Shown in pieces: positions 1 to 8,146 of a DNA stretch of 64,000 bases. Numbering within the stretch: the first letter of the stretch is position 1; every line of letters begins with the position of its first letter. The stretch comes from an uncultured Roseicyclus sp. (lineage in GTDB: Bacteria > Pseudomonadota > Alphaproteobacteria > Rhodobacterales > Rhodobacteraceae). The DNA lies in NCBI GenBank assembly GCA_947491935.1, contig CANLLF010000002.1, positions 1,054,001 to 1,118,000 on the forward strand, read 5' to 3'. The notes under the pieces were generated by a model. It did not search any database, was not told the origin of the DNA, and worked only from the letters and a program-made list of their open reading frames with translations. The position numbers and the translations under genes were made by a program.

Positions 1-426
1 GATGCCACGCGCCACAATCCAGAGGTTCAGATGCGGCGCCTGTGTTGCCCCGTTCCGCCCCGGGCATGGACCCGGCTTCACGGTGTCAAACGCCCAATCC
101 CCGGTCTGAAAATCGGTGATGACCCGGCCCCAACCGCGAAACCCATCCTCCACCTCGCCTCCGCCATCGGGATGCGCGAACTGCCCGGCGGCATTGGCCT
201 GCCACACCTCGATCATCACGTCCTTGACCGGGCTTCCGGTGCCGTCGATCACCCGGCCCTGCACGCGGATCCGCTCCCCCGCCGCATTCGGTCCGGCAAT
301 GTCCCAGCCCAATTCGCAGTCATAGATGTCAAACCCCGCCGCGCCAGGCGCCAGCCCGATATGCACGTAGGGCCCCGCCGTCTGGGAGGCGGTTTCCTTC
401 AGATATCCAAGATCGTCCGCCATCAT
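1..426 (-). CDS. pcaG: Protocatechuate 3,4-dioxygenase alpha subunit (partial, 3' end off the window)
   Basis: This is the structural alpha partner of PcaH in the intradiol dioxygenase that cleaves protocatechuate to 3-carboxy-cis,cis-muconate. The leftward frame is open to the window edge and gives about 142 N-terminal residues. It includes the typical start ([20 protein letters not shown]), the shared beta-sandwich segment [12 protein letters not shown], and FDTVKPGP further on. Its ATG (426-424) overlaps the pcaH stop by four bases (ATGA), so the subunits are translationally coupled. The alpha subunit normally lacks the iron ligands carried by PcaH. Identity is secure from sequence and position, but the C-terminus cannot be seen. 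Confidence 0.93.
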   Translation of the reverse strand, partial: MMADDLGYLKETASQTAGPYVHIGLAPGAAGFDIYDCELGWDIAGPNAAGERIRVQGRVIDGTGSPVKDVMIEVWQANAAGQFAHPDGGGEVEDGFRGWGRVITDFQTGDWAFDTVKPGPCPGRNGATQAPHLNLWIVARGI

Positions 427-1151
427 GTGCCCTCCATCCGGTTTTCAAAGAGCGTCGCGCGGCGGCCGCGCAGGACGATATCGAAGCGGTAGGCGATGGT
501 GTCGAGCGGGATGGTCGCGTTCATGTCGAGTTTCGCGGTCAATCCGGTGATCGCGTCGGGGTCCGGGATCGTCTGCACGATCGGACAGCGCGGGATCAGG
601 GGATCGCCCTCGAAATAGCATTGAGTGATCAGGCGTTGGCAAAAGGCCGTGCCAAACACCGAAAAATGAACATGGGCGGGGCGCCAATCGTTCACGCGGT
701 TGCGCCACGGATAGGCACCCGGTTTCACGGTGCGGAAATGGTAATATCCCTCGGCATCCGTCAGCGTCCGGCCACAGCCGCCGAAATTGACATCAATGGG
801 CGCGAGGTAGCGGTCATTCTTGTGCCGATACCGCCCGCCTGCATTGGCTTGCCAGATTTCCACCAGGGTATGGGGCACCGGCCGCGCGTTTTCATCGAGC
901 ACCCGGCCATGCAAGATGATCCGCTCGCCAATGGGGCTTTGGCCCGGTTGGGCGTAATTGCTCAGCAAATCATTGTCGCCCGCATCGATATCGCCGTGGC
1001 CGAAGGTCGGGCCGGTCACCTCGCCGACACCTTGATCCAGGCTGATCAGCGAAAAGCGCGGGCTGCGTGCGTAAGACGTCTTGTAGTCCGGGGTGAAAGC
1101 GGGCGGGTGGCGGGCCGTGTCACGCTGGTAGAACTCGGCTGGTTTGGTCAT
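423..1151 (-). CDS. pcaH: Protocatechuate 3,4-dioxygenase beta subunit
   Basis: This 242-residue catalytic subunit of protocatechuate 3,4-dioxygenase is the normal family length. The expected non-heme Fe(III) ligands are visible: a tyrosine in [12 protein letters not shown], a tyrosine in [10 protein letters not shown], and the two histidines of RPAHVHFS, followed by the conserved [11 protein letters not shown] segment. It acts in the cytoplasm as an alpha/beta oligomer with PcaG in the beta-ketoadipate pathway. It overlaps pcaG by four bases downstream and pcaC by four bases upstream (ATGA junctions), so pcaC-pcaH-pcaG form one tightly coupled unit. Confidence 0.96.
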   Translation of the reverse strand: MTKPAEFYQRDTARHPPAFTPDYKTSYARSPRFSLISLDQGVGEVTGPTFGHGDIDAGDNDLLSNYAQPGQSPIGERIILHGRVLDENARPVPHTLVEIWQANAGGRYRHKNDRYLAPIDVNFGGCGRTLTDAEGYYHFRTVKPGAYPWRNRVNDWRPAHVHFSVFGTAFCQRLITQCYFEGDPLIPRCPIVQTIPDPDAITGLTAKLDMNATIPLDTIAYRFDIVLRGRRATLFENRMEGT

Positions 1152-1531
1152 GGGCGCTCTGCCTCCATCTCCGTCAGCGTGGCCTTGGCCAGCTTGATGG
1201 CGTGGTTTGCCTTGGGCACGCCCGCATAGATCGCCACATGCAAAAAGGCCTGCATGATATCCTCGGCGCTGGCACCGGTGCGCGCCGTGGCGCGGACATG
1301 CATCGGGATTTCCTCGAAATTTCCCGTCGCCGCCAGAAGCGCGAGGGTGAGCATGGACCGCTCCCGCTGACTGATCGTGTCATCGGACCAGACCCGCCCC
1401 CACGCCCCCTCCGTGATGAGGTCCTGAAACGGCTGATCGAATGCGGTTTTGGCGGCCTCCGCACGGGTCACATGGGCCTCGCCCAGAACCGAGCGCCGTG
1501 TGGCCATGCCCATCTCGTATCTGTCTGTCAT
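1148..1531 (-). CDS. pcaC: 4-carboxymuconolactone decarboxylase
   Basis: This 127-residue protein of the carboxymuconolactone decarboxylase family (AhpD-like fold) converts gamma-carboxymuconolactone to beta-ketoadipate enol-lactone. The conserved core is visible as [21 protein letters not shown] followed by [21 protein letters not shown]. It has no CxxC pair, which separates it from the AhpD peroxidase branch. It lies 21 bp downstream of pobA and overlaps pcaH by four bases. A pcaD gene, often placed directly before pcaC in relatives, is absent here. Confidence 0.94.
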   Translation of the reverse strand: MTDRYEMGMATRRSVLGEAHVTRAEAAKTAFDQPFQDLITEGAWGRVWSDDTISQRERSMLTLALLAATGNFEEIPMHVRATARTGASAEDIMQAFLHVAIYAGVPKANHAIKLAKATLTEMEAERP

Positions 1532-1552
1532 CCCGTCGCCTTTCAGGCCGGT

Positions 1553-2722
1553 TCAGTAGGGCAGGCCCACGTAATTCTCGGCCATTGCCTGCTGCGCGGC
1601 CCGGTTGCTTTGCAAAAACGCCAGATCGGCCATCTGCATCTTGTGATCGAACGCCGTCTGATCAGGATAGCGGTGCATCAGCGACGAGAACCACCATGAA
1701 AATCGCTCCGCTTTCCAAACCCGCGCCAAGGCCTTTTGCGAATAGGCATCGATGCCGTCGCTTGATCCGTCGGCGTAATACTGGACAAGCCCGTGATAGA
1801 GGTAATGCACATCCGATGCGGCGGTGTTCAGGCCCTTGGCGCCTGTCGGCGGCACGATATGCGCCGCATCCCCGCACAGGAACAGCCGCCCCCAACGCAT
1901 CGGTTCGGTGACGAAAGATCGTAGCGGCGCGATGGATTTCTCGATGGACGGCCCGGTGACCAGTTGCGCCGCCTGATCCGCGGGGATGCGGCGCTTCAAC
2001 TCGTCCCAGAACGCCTCATCGCTCCACGCCTCCGGCCGGTCTGACAACTTGCACTGGATGTAATAGCGGCTCAACTGGTCGTTGCGCATGGAGCAAAGGG
2101 CGAAGCCGCGCTCGGAATTGGCGTAGATCAACTCATCGCTCACCGGGGGCGTCTCGGACAGGATGCCAAGCCAGCCGAACGGGTAGACCTTCTCGTATTC
2201 GGTTCGGATTGTATCGGGGATCGACCGGCGGCTGACCCCGTGAAACCCGTCGCACCCGGCGATGAAATCGCAATCGATCCGCCGCTCATCACCGTGGATC
2301 GTATAGGTCAGGTAGGGCGCGTCGGTCTCCGCGCCGTGGATCGCAACGTCGTCCACCTCATACTCGATCTGCCCCCCCGCCGCTTCGCGCGCTGCGTACA
2401 GGTCACGCGTCACTTCCGTTTGGCCGTAAACCTTCACCGGCGTGCCTGTCAGCTCCTTGAAATCAATGCGAAACATCTCTTCGCCATAGGAGATCAGCGT
2501 GCCGTCATGGGTGAAGCCTTCGGCCTGCATGCGGTCGGCACACCCGGCCTCCTCCATCAGGCGCACAAGGCCTTGTTCCAGCACCCCGGCCCGGATCCGC
2601 GACAGAACGTACGCCTTGGTCTTGCGCTCCAGCACGATGCTGTCGATCCCACGCCGATGCAGAAGTTGCGACAGCAGAAGCCCGGACGGACCGCCGCCGA
2701 TAATCGCCACTTGTGTCCGCAT
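1553..2722 (-). CDS. pobA: 4-hydroxybenzoate 3-monooxygenase
   Basis: This is a flavoprotein hydroxylase of 389 residues that uses FAD and NADPH to convert 4-hydroxybenzoate to protocatechuate, the substrate of PcaHG. The N-terminal Rossmann motif is VAIIGGGPSGLLLSQLLHRRG. The second FAD motif is LFLCGDAAHIVPPTGAKGLN, and the class-typical DG segment is CDFIAGCDGFHG. I chose the start MRTQVAII at 2722 because it is preceded by a GGGAGGGCGAAGG ribosome site and matches the usual length of about 394. The frame extends upstream to 2770, but that extension has no family similarity. It is the first gene of the operon and is divergent from the lysR-type gene. Confidence 0.95.
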   Translation of the reverse strand: MRTQVAIIGGGPSGLLLSQLLHRRGIDSIVLERKTKAYVLSRIRAGVLEQGLVRLMEEAGCADRMQAEGFTHDGTLISYGEEMFRIDFKELTGTPVKVYGQTEVTRDLYAAREAAGGQIEYEVDDVAIHGAETDAPYLTYTIHGDERRIDCDFIAGCDGFHGVSRRSIPDTIRTEYEKVYPFGWLGILSETPPVSDELIYANSERGFALCSMRNDQLSRYYIQCKLSDRPEAWSDEAFWDELKRRIPADQAAQLVTGPSIEKSIAPLRSFVTEPMRWGRLFLCGDAAHIVPPTGAKGLNTAASDVHYLYHGLVQYYADGSSDGIDAYSQKALARVWKAERFSWWFSSLMHRYPDQTAFDHKMQMADLAFLQSNRAAQQAMAENYVGLPY

Positions 2723-2817
2723 CCTTCGCCCTCCCGCTCCGTCCCAAGCATCGCATATTGATTTTTGCACTTAAATTGAGTTATCGGGCAAAATGATTAT
2801 CAAAACAGGCAAGTAAA
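2723..2817. promoter_or_regulatory. Divergent pobA / pcaQ-like promoter region
   Basis: This 95-bp gap is AT-rich relative to its surroundings and must hold the promoters of both divergent genes. A TTG-N10-CAA arrangement at 2776-2791 fits the loose T-N11-A form of LysR-type binding sites. This is a weak motif and is offered only as a candidate operator. Confidence 0.4.
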
Positions 2818-3732
2818 TTGGATCGCCGGATCAAGTTCCGCCATCTCGATGCGTTTTCGGCCATTGCCCGCGCGCAGAGCCTGAAACGCGCGGCCGAGGC
2901 GCTGTCGCTGACCCAGCCCGCGATTTCCAAGACGCTCAAGGAATTGGAGGATATCCTCGGCACGATCCTGATGGAGCGCAGCCGCGCCGGTGTCCGCCTG
3001 ACGCCGGACGGTGAGGTGTTTCTGCACTTCGCGGAACAAAGCACATCGGCATTGCGCCAGGGCTTTCGCAGCCTGAGGGGAACGGGCCCCGGCGCCGGGC
3101 GGCTGGTGGTCGGGGCGTTGGCCTCGGTCGCGCAGGGTTTGGTGCCGCAGGCGGCGCTTCGGCTCGTCGACGCGCACCCGGATATCGGGCTTGAGATCCA
3201 TGACGGCGCCCATCGCGATCTGACCGCCCGGCTGCGCAGCGGCGATCTGGACCTCGTCATTGGCCGCCTCGGACGCCCGGAAAGCATGGAGGGCCTCGTC
3301 TTTCGCCAGCTCTACGCCGAAGAGGTTGTCGTTGTCACCGCGCCCGGCAGCCCCGCGGCGCGGGTCCGTCGCTTTGAGGATCTTGAGGCCTTTCGCCTGA
3401 TCTATCCGCCCAAGGATACGGCGATCCGGTCGCTTGTGGCGCGCATGCTCATCGCGCAAAGCGTGCCGCTGTTCAGCAAGCGGATCGATACTGCCTCGGC
3501 CACGGTAGGCCGCGCGCTGGTTCTGGGGGATCCGAGCGCCGTCTGGATCATCAGCCGTGGCGTCGTGGCCCAGGACGTGGCCGATGGCACGCTGATGCGC
3601 CTCGACCTCGACACCAGCGCCACGATAGGCGCGGTCGGCATCATGAGCCGCGCGGAGGAGGTGCCATCCCCCGCCGCACGCACCTTCGCCCGGGCCCTGA
3701 GCGCCACCACCGAGGCGATGGGCCTCGCCTGA
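2818..3732 (+). CDS. pcaQ: LysR-family regulator, PcaQ-like
   Basis: This is a LysR-type activator, expected to control the divergent pobA-pca operon in response to a pathway intermediate. The 304-residue protein begins with the PcaQ-type signature RRIKFRHLDAF. The winged helix-turn-helix follows (LKRAAEALSLTQPAISKTLKELE, residues about 20-42), then an effector-binding domain containing DLVIGRLGRPESMEG. The start is a TTG at 2818. No better-placed ATG precedes the conserved N-terminus, and the ribosome site is weak (GGCAAG). Assignment to PcaQ rather than another LysR regulator rests on the N-terminal motif and the gene order. Confidence 0.82.
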   Translation: MDRRIKFRHLDAFSAIARAQSLKRAAEALSLTQPAISKTLKELEDILGTILMERSRAGVRLTPDGEVFLHFAEQSTSALRQGFRSLRGTGPGAGRLVVGALASVAQGLVPQAALRLVDAHPDIGLEIHDGAHRDLTARLRSGDLDLVIGRLGRPESMEGLVFRQLYAEEVVVVTAPGSPAARVRRFEDLEAFRLIYPPKDTAIRSLVARMLIAQSVPLFSKRIDTASATVGRALVLGDPSAVWIISRGVVAQDVADGTLMRLDLDTSATIGAVGIMSRAEEVPSPAARTFARALSATTEAMGLA

Positions 3733-3771
3733 GCCCCTGCGCGGTGCCGGGCGATTGCCGCGGTATCAGGT

Positions 3772-3792
3772 GTTGAATTCAACTACGTATAC
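3772..3792. promoter_or_regulatory. Palindromic candidate operator upstream of the dehydrogenase operon
   Basis: A perfect 12-bp palindrome GTTGAATTCAAC (3772-3783) is followed directly by overlapping palindromes TACGTA and GTATAC. It lies about 80 bp upstream of the operon that ends with a GntR/FCD regulator, so autoregulation by that regulator is a reasonable inference. No binding consensus for this regulator is known to me. Confidence 0.35.
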
Positions 3793-3812
3793 ATTAAAAG
3801 GAGAACCTCCAG

Positions 3813-3878
3813 ATGCATTGGGCGCGCCAAGCGGTCTTTGCGGCACAGGAAGGGGCATTCTATGGGTCAGGCATTTGA
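3813..3878 (+). CDS. Possible 21-codon leader peptide overlapping the dehydrogenase start
   Basis: A short frame, MHWARQAVFAAQEGAFYGSGI, starts with ATG at 3813. It follows a strong purine run (AAAAGGAG at 3797-3804) and ends at 3878, 17 bases inside the next gene in another frame. GGAG and CTCC within GGAGAACCTCC could pair and mask the site. It may be a coupling leader or simply chance. The downstream gene has its own ribosome site (AGGAAGGGG). Confidence 0.25.
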   Translation: MHWARQAVFAAQEGAFYGSGI

Positions 3879-4956
3879 TATCGCCGTATTTGAAGGCGAT
3901 GGCATCGGGCCGGAGATTATTGCCCCCACGCAATCGATCCTGTCCAATCTAGCGGCGCGATCCGGTGCCTATGCCCTGACATTCCGCAGCTATCCCGCAG
4001 GTGCCGCGCATTATGCCAAGACCGGGGAGGCGTTCCCCGAAGCCTCGTTTCAGGCCGCCAAGGCGGCTGATGCCATTTTGCTGTCCGCCATGGGTCTGCC
4101 CAGTGTCCGCTATCCGGACGGAACCGAGATCAGCCCGCAGATCGACTTGCGGATCGCGCTTGATCTTTATGCCGGGGTTCGCCCCGTGCGCATCGCGCCG
4201 GGCGGGCCGACCCCACTGAAACTCCCGCTGGGACAGGGCCTTGATTTCGTGCTGATCCGCGAAAGCACCGAGGGGCTGTTCTACACCAAAGGCGCGGGTG
4301 AGGTGACACATGATGACGCCCGCGAAACCCTGCGCATCACCCGCGCCACCACCGAGAAACTCACGCGCTTCGCCATCGATCTGGCCCGGCGGCGCAAGGC
4401 GCGCGGGCAGGGGCCGGGTCGGGTGACAAGCGTCGACAAGGCCAACGTCTTCCGCGCCTTCGCCTTCTTTCGGCAGATCTTCGATGACGAGATGGCCAAG
4501 GCCCCGGACCTGATGGCGGATCACGCCTATGTCGATGCCACCGCCTTGTGGATGGTGCAAAAGCCGTGGATCTTCGATGTCATGGTGACGGAAAACATGT
4601 TCGGCGACATCCTCAGCGATCTGGGCGCGGGCCTGATGGGCGGGCTTGGCATGGCGCCCTCAGCCGATATCGGCGATGACCATGCGGTGTTCCAACCCTG
4701 CCACGGATCGGCGCCCGACATTGCCGGGCAGGGCATCGCCAATCCGTTCGCGATGATCCTGTCGGGCGCAATGATGCTGGAATGGTTGGGTACGAAACAC
4801 GGCGTGCCGCAGATGGAGGCCGATGCCGCGGCCCTTCAGGCGGCCGTCGATCACGTGGTGCGCGACGGGCATGCGCTGACCGGGGATCTGGGTGGCAAGG
4901 CGGGCACGGCGGAGGCCGCGCAAGCCGTGGCGAACGCGTTGAAGGTCCCGGCGTGA
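3862..4956 (+). CDS. Isocitrate/isopropylmalate dehydrogenase-family enzyme (tartrate/isopropylmalate-type)
   Basis: This 364-residue NAD(P)-dependent beta-decarboxylating dehydrogenase carries family motifs throughout. These are FEGDGIGPEI at the N-terminus, the substrate-loop region IDLRIALDLYAGVRPVR, IRESTEGLFY, VDKANVFR, the metal/substrate motif ENMFGDILSDLGAGLMGGLG, and CHGSAPDIAGQGIANP near the C-terminus. The likely substrate is a 2-hydroxy-3-carboxy acid such as tartrate, malate or a 3-isopropylmalate analogue. There are no leu genes nearby, so a catabolic role is more likely than leucine biosynthesis. The start at 3862 follows AGGAAGGGG. It overlaps the next gene (GTGA) in an operon ending with a GntR regulator. 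Confidence 0.8.
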   Translation: MGQAFDIAVFEGDGIGPEIIAPTQSILSNLAARSGAYALTFRSYPAGAAHYAKTGEAFPEASFQAAKAADAILLSAMGLPSVRYPDGTEISPQIDLRIALDLYAGVRPVRIAPGGPTPLKLPLGQGLDFVLIRESTEGLFYTKGAGEVTHDDARETLRITRATTEKLTRFAIDLARRRKARGQGPGRVTSVDKANVFRAFAFFRQIFDDEMAKAPDLMADHAYVDATALWMVQKPWIFDVMVTENMFGDILSDLGAGLMGGLGMAPSADIGDDHAVFQPCHGSAPDIAGQGIANPFAMILSGAMMLEWLGTKHGVPQMEADAAALQAAVDHVVRDGHALTGDLGGKAGTAEAAQAVANALKVPA

Positions 4957-5978
4957 GCCTCAAGGTCGCGGTTCTTGGCGGCGGCTATTTCGCGCGGTTT
5001 CAGCACGAGGCCTGGGCGCGGCTCCCGGGCGTGGACCTTGTCGGGATCGCCGATCTGGATCGCGGCCGCGCAGAGGCGGCCTGCGCGGCCCATGGCGGGC
5101 GCGCCTTTGATGATCTGGCCCGGATGCTGCACGAAACATCACCTGACATCCTCGATATCGCGATCCCGCCCGAGAGCCATGCCGACGCGATCCGCATGGG
5201 CCTTGGCGCGCGGCCCCGGCTCATCGTCTGCCAAAAGCCGTTCGCATCCGATCTGGCCACTGCCGAGGCCCTGACTGCCGAGGCAGAGGCCGCCGGTATC
5301 CCGCTGGTCATCCATGAGAATTTCCGCTGGCAGCCCTGGTTTCGCGTGATGCGCCAGGCGATCGCGGACGGTCGGATCGGCGCGGTTCAGAACATCACGT
5401 TCCGCCTGCGGACCGGCGACGGGCAGGGACCCGACGCCTATCTCGACCGGCAGCCCTATTTTCAGACCATGCCCCGCCTGTTGATCCACGAAACCGGCGT
5501 GCATTACTTCGATACATTCCGCTTCCTGATGGGGCAGGACCCGACGCATATCTATGCCGATCTCAGGCGCATGAACCCGGCCATCGCGGGAGAGGATGCG
5601 GGCCATGTTCTGTTTGATTACCCAGGCCAGGCCCGTGCGATGCTGGATGGCAACCGGCTTCTGGACCACGCGAGTGACAATACCCGCCGCACCTTTGGCG
5701 AGGCCTTGATCGAAGGCAGTGATGGTGTGCTGAGCCTCGACGGGTCGGGCCGTGTCACTCTGCGTACCTTTCGGCAAACACAGACCCACGCCCTTCTGGA
5801 GGCCCGCGACTGGCCGGGCTTTGCGGGCGATTGCGTCCATGCGCTGCAGGCCCATCTGGTAAAGGCGTTGGAGGGGAATGGCGATTTCGAGAACACCGCC
5901 CACGATTACCTGGGCGTGTTGCGGATGGAGGCGGCGGCCTATCGCTCCGCGCAGGACGGGTGTAAGCTTGCCCTGTAA
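4953..5978 (+). CDS. Gfo/Idh/MocA-family oxidoreductase
   Basis: This 341-residue NAD(P)-dependent oxidoreductase is probably active on a sugar, inositol or sugar-acid derivative. The N-terminal Rossmann motif is VAVLGGGYFARFQHEAW. The conserved EKP-type motif appears as CQKPFASD, with the catalytic lysine present, and the C-terminal alpha/beta domain contains LLIHETGVHYFDTFRFLMG with the usual histidine. The start is taken as GTG at 4953, which overlaps the preceding stop. A frame extends upstream to 4782 but it only shadows the previous gene. The next stop overlaps the gntR start by one base (TAATG). The substrate is unknown. Confidence 0.82.
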   Translation: MSLKVAVLGGGYFARFQHEAWARLPGVDLVGIADLDRGRAEAACAAHGGRAFDDLARMLHETSPDILDIAIPPESHADAIRMGLGARPRLIVCQKPFASDLATAEALTAEAEAAGIPLVIHENFRWQPWFRVMRQAIADGRIGAVQNITFRLRTGDGQGPDAYLDRQPYFQTMPRLLIHETGVHYFDTFRFLMGQDPTHIYADLRRMNPAIAGEDAGHVLFDYPGQARAMLDGNRLLDHASDNTRRTFGEALIEGSDGVLSLDGSGRVTLRTFRQTQTHALLEARDWPGFAGDCVHALQAHLVKALEGNGDFENTAHDYLGVLRMEAAAYRSAQDGCKLAL

Positions 5979-6652
5979 TGACTGAGCCCGACCGCCCCAA
6001 GACATCGACCGCCGCCGCGCTGAACCGGCTGCGCGAGATGATCCTGAGCGGTGAACTCTCCGCCCAATCCGACCATCTGGAGGCTGAACTGGCCACGCGG
6101 CTTGGCATGTCGCGCACACCCGTGCGCGAGGCGACGCTGGTGTTGCAGGGGATGGGCTTGCTGGAGGTGCGGCCCCGCAAAGGTGTGCGGATCAAGCCGA
6201 TCACCATCCGCGACATGGAGGAGGTCTACGAGATCCTGACGGAGCTTGAGAGCCTTGCCGCCGCGCGGGCCGCCGCCGCCGGATACAGCGCGGATGATCT
6301 GAGGGCCCTGAAGGAGGCGACCGAGGAGATGGATGCCGCGCTCGCGCGGGAGGACCGCGCCGCCTGGGCCGCTGCGGACGAGGCCTACCACACGGAGCTT
6401 GTGCGCCTCGGTGGCAACAGCCGCGTGATCGGGATCGTGCAAATGTATAACGATCAGGTGCGTCGTGCACGGGCCGCAACGCTTGACGCGCGGCCCTTGC
6501 CGACGGCCTCAAACGCCGATCACCGGGCCCTTTACGAGGCCATCCTGACCGGGGATGCCGAGGGCGCGCGCGAGATCCACCGCCGCCATCGGATCGCCGC
6601 GCGAAAACTCCTGACAGCCATCCTGTCGGATCTGGGTCAGCCCTACGTTTGA
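5978..6652 (+). CDS. GntR-family regulator with FCD domain
   Basis: This 224-residue transcription factor of the FadR/FCD branch of GntR probably senses a carboxylate related to the operon's substrate. The N-terminal winged helix includes LATRLGMSRTPVREATLVLQ. The all-helical C-terminal domain keeps the metal-binding pattern, with DEAYHTELVRLGGN and a later NADHRALYEAILTGD. It is translationally coupled to the upstream oxidoreductase (TAATG). It ends convergent with the AbrB gene, overlapping it by ten bases. It probably represses its own operon, perhaps through the palindrome at 3772. Confidence 0.86.
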   Translation: MTEPDRPKTSTAAALNRLREMILSGELSAQSDHLEAELATRLGMSRTPVREATLVLQGMGLLEVRPRKGVRIKPITIRDMEEVYEILTELESLAAARAAAAGYSADDLRALKEATEEMDAALAREDRAAWAAADEAYHTELVRLGGNSRVIGIVQMYNDQVRRARAATLDARPLPTASNADHRALYEAILTGDAEGAREIHRRHRIAARKLLTAILSDLGQPYV

Positions 6653-7677
6653 TCCCCGAAAAACCGCGCCGCCACCGGCGCACCGATGATCACCACGACA
6701 ATCCGCATCAGGTGATGGGCCACCACGAAGGCCACGTCCGCGCCTGCCATCAGAGCCAGGATCGTCATTTCGGCCTGTCCCCCCGGCGCGAAGGCCAAGA
6801 GCGCTTCCAGCGGCGGGGCAAGATCCATCAGCACCACCGCCTCGGTGAAAAGCGCCGCCAGGATCAGCAGGATCACGCAAAACCCCAGCGCAGCGGCCAC
6901 GTCGCGGCGGATCTCTTCCATGGTGACGCCCACATATTTCGTGCCCACCGTCATGCCGATGAAGAATTGCGCGGCCCAGATCGCCTCGGCGGGCGGGCGG
7001 TGCTGCAAGAGACCGGCCACGGCTAGAATGGCGGCGAGGATGAGCGGCCCAAGGATCGACGCGCCGAACAGTCCGACGCGCTTGGCAATCTGCCAGCCCA
7101 CGACGCCGCAGATCACCATCAACAGCAATTGCTCCGGCGCGATGCTGGTGGCTGGTGCGCCGGGCGGGTTGTCCAGGTCGACGTCCCAGAAATAGCTCAG
7201 GATGAAGGGCAGGCTTGCGACGATCACCAGAACCCGCGTGGCATGGATCAGCGACAGCGCGCGCACATCGCCCCCGGCTTCCTCCCCAAACAGCAGCATA
7301 TCCTGCAACCCACCGGGCATGGCCGAGTAGTAGGACGTCGGGAAATCAAAGCCCCAGAGCCGCCGAAAATACGGTACTCCGATCAGGGCGGCGGCCAGGA
7401 TCATCGCCGGCATCATCAGGAGCGTGGGCCACATCGAGGCCATCGAGATCACAACGGCCATGCTGAGCGTCGCGCCCACCGCAACCCCCAGAACCGTGCG
7501 CATCAGCGTGTTCACCAACTCGACCCCGCGCAGCTGCACCCCCAACACCGCCGCGATCAGGCAGGCAAAGATCGGCCCCAGAAGCCAGGGAAGCGGCAGG
7601 TGCAGCCAATGGAACAAGGCCACGCCGATCCCGGCAATCAGGTAGGTGCGCGCCAGAATGATCATCTCGCGGCGCAC
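6643..7677 (-). CDS. AbrB-family integral membrane protein
   Basis: This 344-residue polytopic protein belongs to the AbrB family (COG3180), formerly labelled ammonia monooxygenase-like and thought to be a transporter. Two similar halves are visible. Each has hydrophobic helices around glycine/proline-rich loops such as HLPLPWLLGPIFACLIAAV in the first half and LFGASILGPLILAAILAVAG in the second, plus the typical SYYSAMPGGLQDML segment. The start is GTG at 7677; an in-frame ATG at 7665 (MIILARTYL) is equally possible. Nearby sugar-acid and carboxylate genes suggest solute uptake, but the substrate is unknown. Confidence 0.8.
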   Translation of the reverse strand: MRREMIILARTYLIAGIGVALFHWLHLPLPWLLGPIFACLIAAVLGVQLRGVELVNTLMRTVLGVAVGATLSMAVVISMASMWPTLLMMPAMILAAALIGVPYFRRLWGFDFPTSYYSAMPGGLQDMLLFGEEAGGDVRALSLIHATRVLVIVASLPFILSYFWDVDLDNPPGAPATSIAPEQLLLMVICGVVGWQIAKRVGLFGASILGPLILAAILAVAGLLQHRPPAEAIWAAQFFIGMTVGTKYVGVTMEEIRRDVAAALGFCVILLILAALFTEAVVLMDLAPPLEALLAFAPGGQAEMTILALMAGADVAFVVAHHLMRIVVVIIGAPVAARFFGDQT

Positions 7678-7870
7678 GGCGTGGCGAAAGGGGAGAACGA
7701 CATGAATGTGTCCCGTTGGTTGGCCACGTGATGCCAGCCGCCGCCAGGCCTGTCAAAGCCTCGCTGCGCGGACCCGGGCCTGATCGGGCCGCGAGTGCAT
7801 TCGGAACTGGAACTCGGCTGAAAACTCCGCCAAGCCATGGGCGAACGGTTGGCGAAAAGGCAAATCAGCG

Positions 7871-8128
7871 ATGGATCTCGGAACCCTGGTGCAGACGCTC
7901 ACGGATTGGGTCGTGCGGATCGGAACGTCGGTCAATGATCTGCCCGGCACCGTTGCCTTTGGCCTCGGCCTTTTCACATGGTTCGCCTTGGAGCAGATCC
8001 TGCGCCGGATGGTCAGCGGGCTGCGCTGGGTGATCCTGATCGGGGTGGTTTTGGCTCTTGGCCTCAGCATCCCCTACCTGGCCGGGCTGATGTTCGAACG
8101 GGGCGGCCCCGTGGAAATCGCTCAGTAA
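7871..8128 (+). CDS. Small membrane protein of unknown function
   Basis: This predicted 85-residue protein has two hydrophobic stretches: a moderately hydrophobic stretch around LPGTVAFGLGLFTWFALEQI, and a clear transmembrane segment in WVILIGVVLALGLSIPYLAGLM. They are separated by an arginine-bearing turn (RRMVSGLR). I recognise no family. It is preceded by a poor ribosome site. It sits between two leftward genes, after 193 bp (7678-7870) in which I see no other gene. Its hydrophobic pattern and codon use are consistent with a real gene, but support is limited. Confidence 0.5.
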   Translation: MDLGTLVQTLTDWVVRIGTSVNDLPGTVAFGLGLFTWFALEQILRRMVSGLRWVILIGVVLALGLSIPYLAGLMFERGGPVEIAQ

Positions 8129-8146
8129 ACGCGCCCGGGCCGCGCG

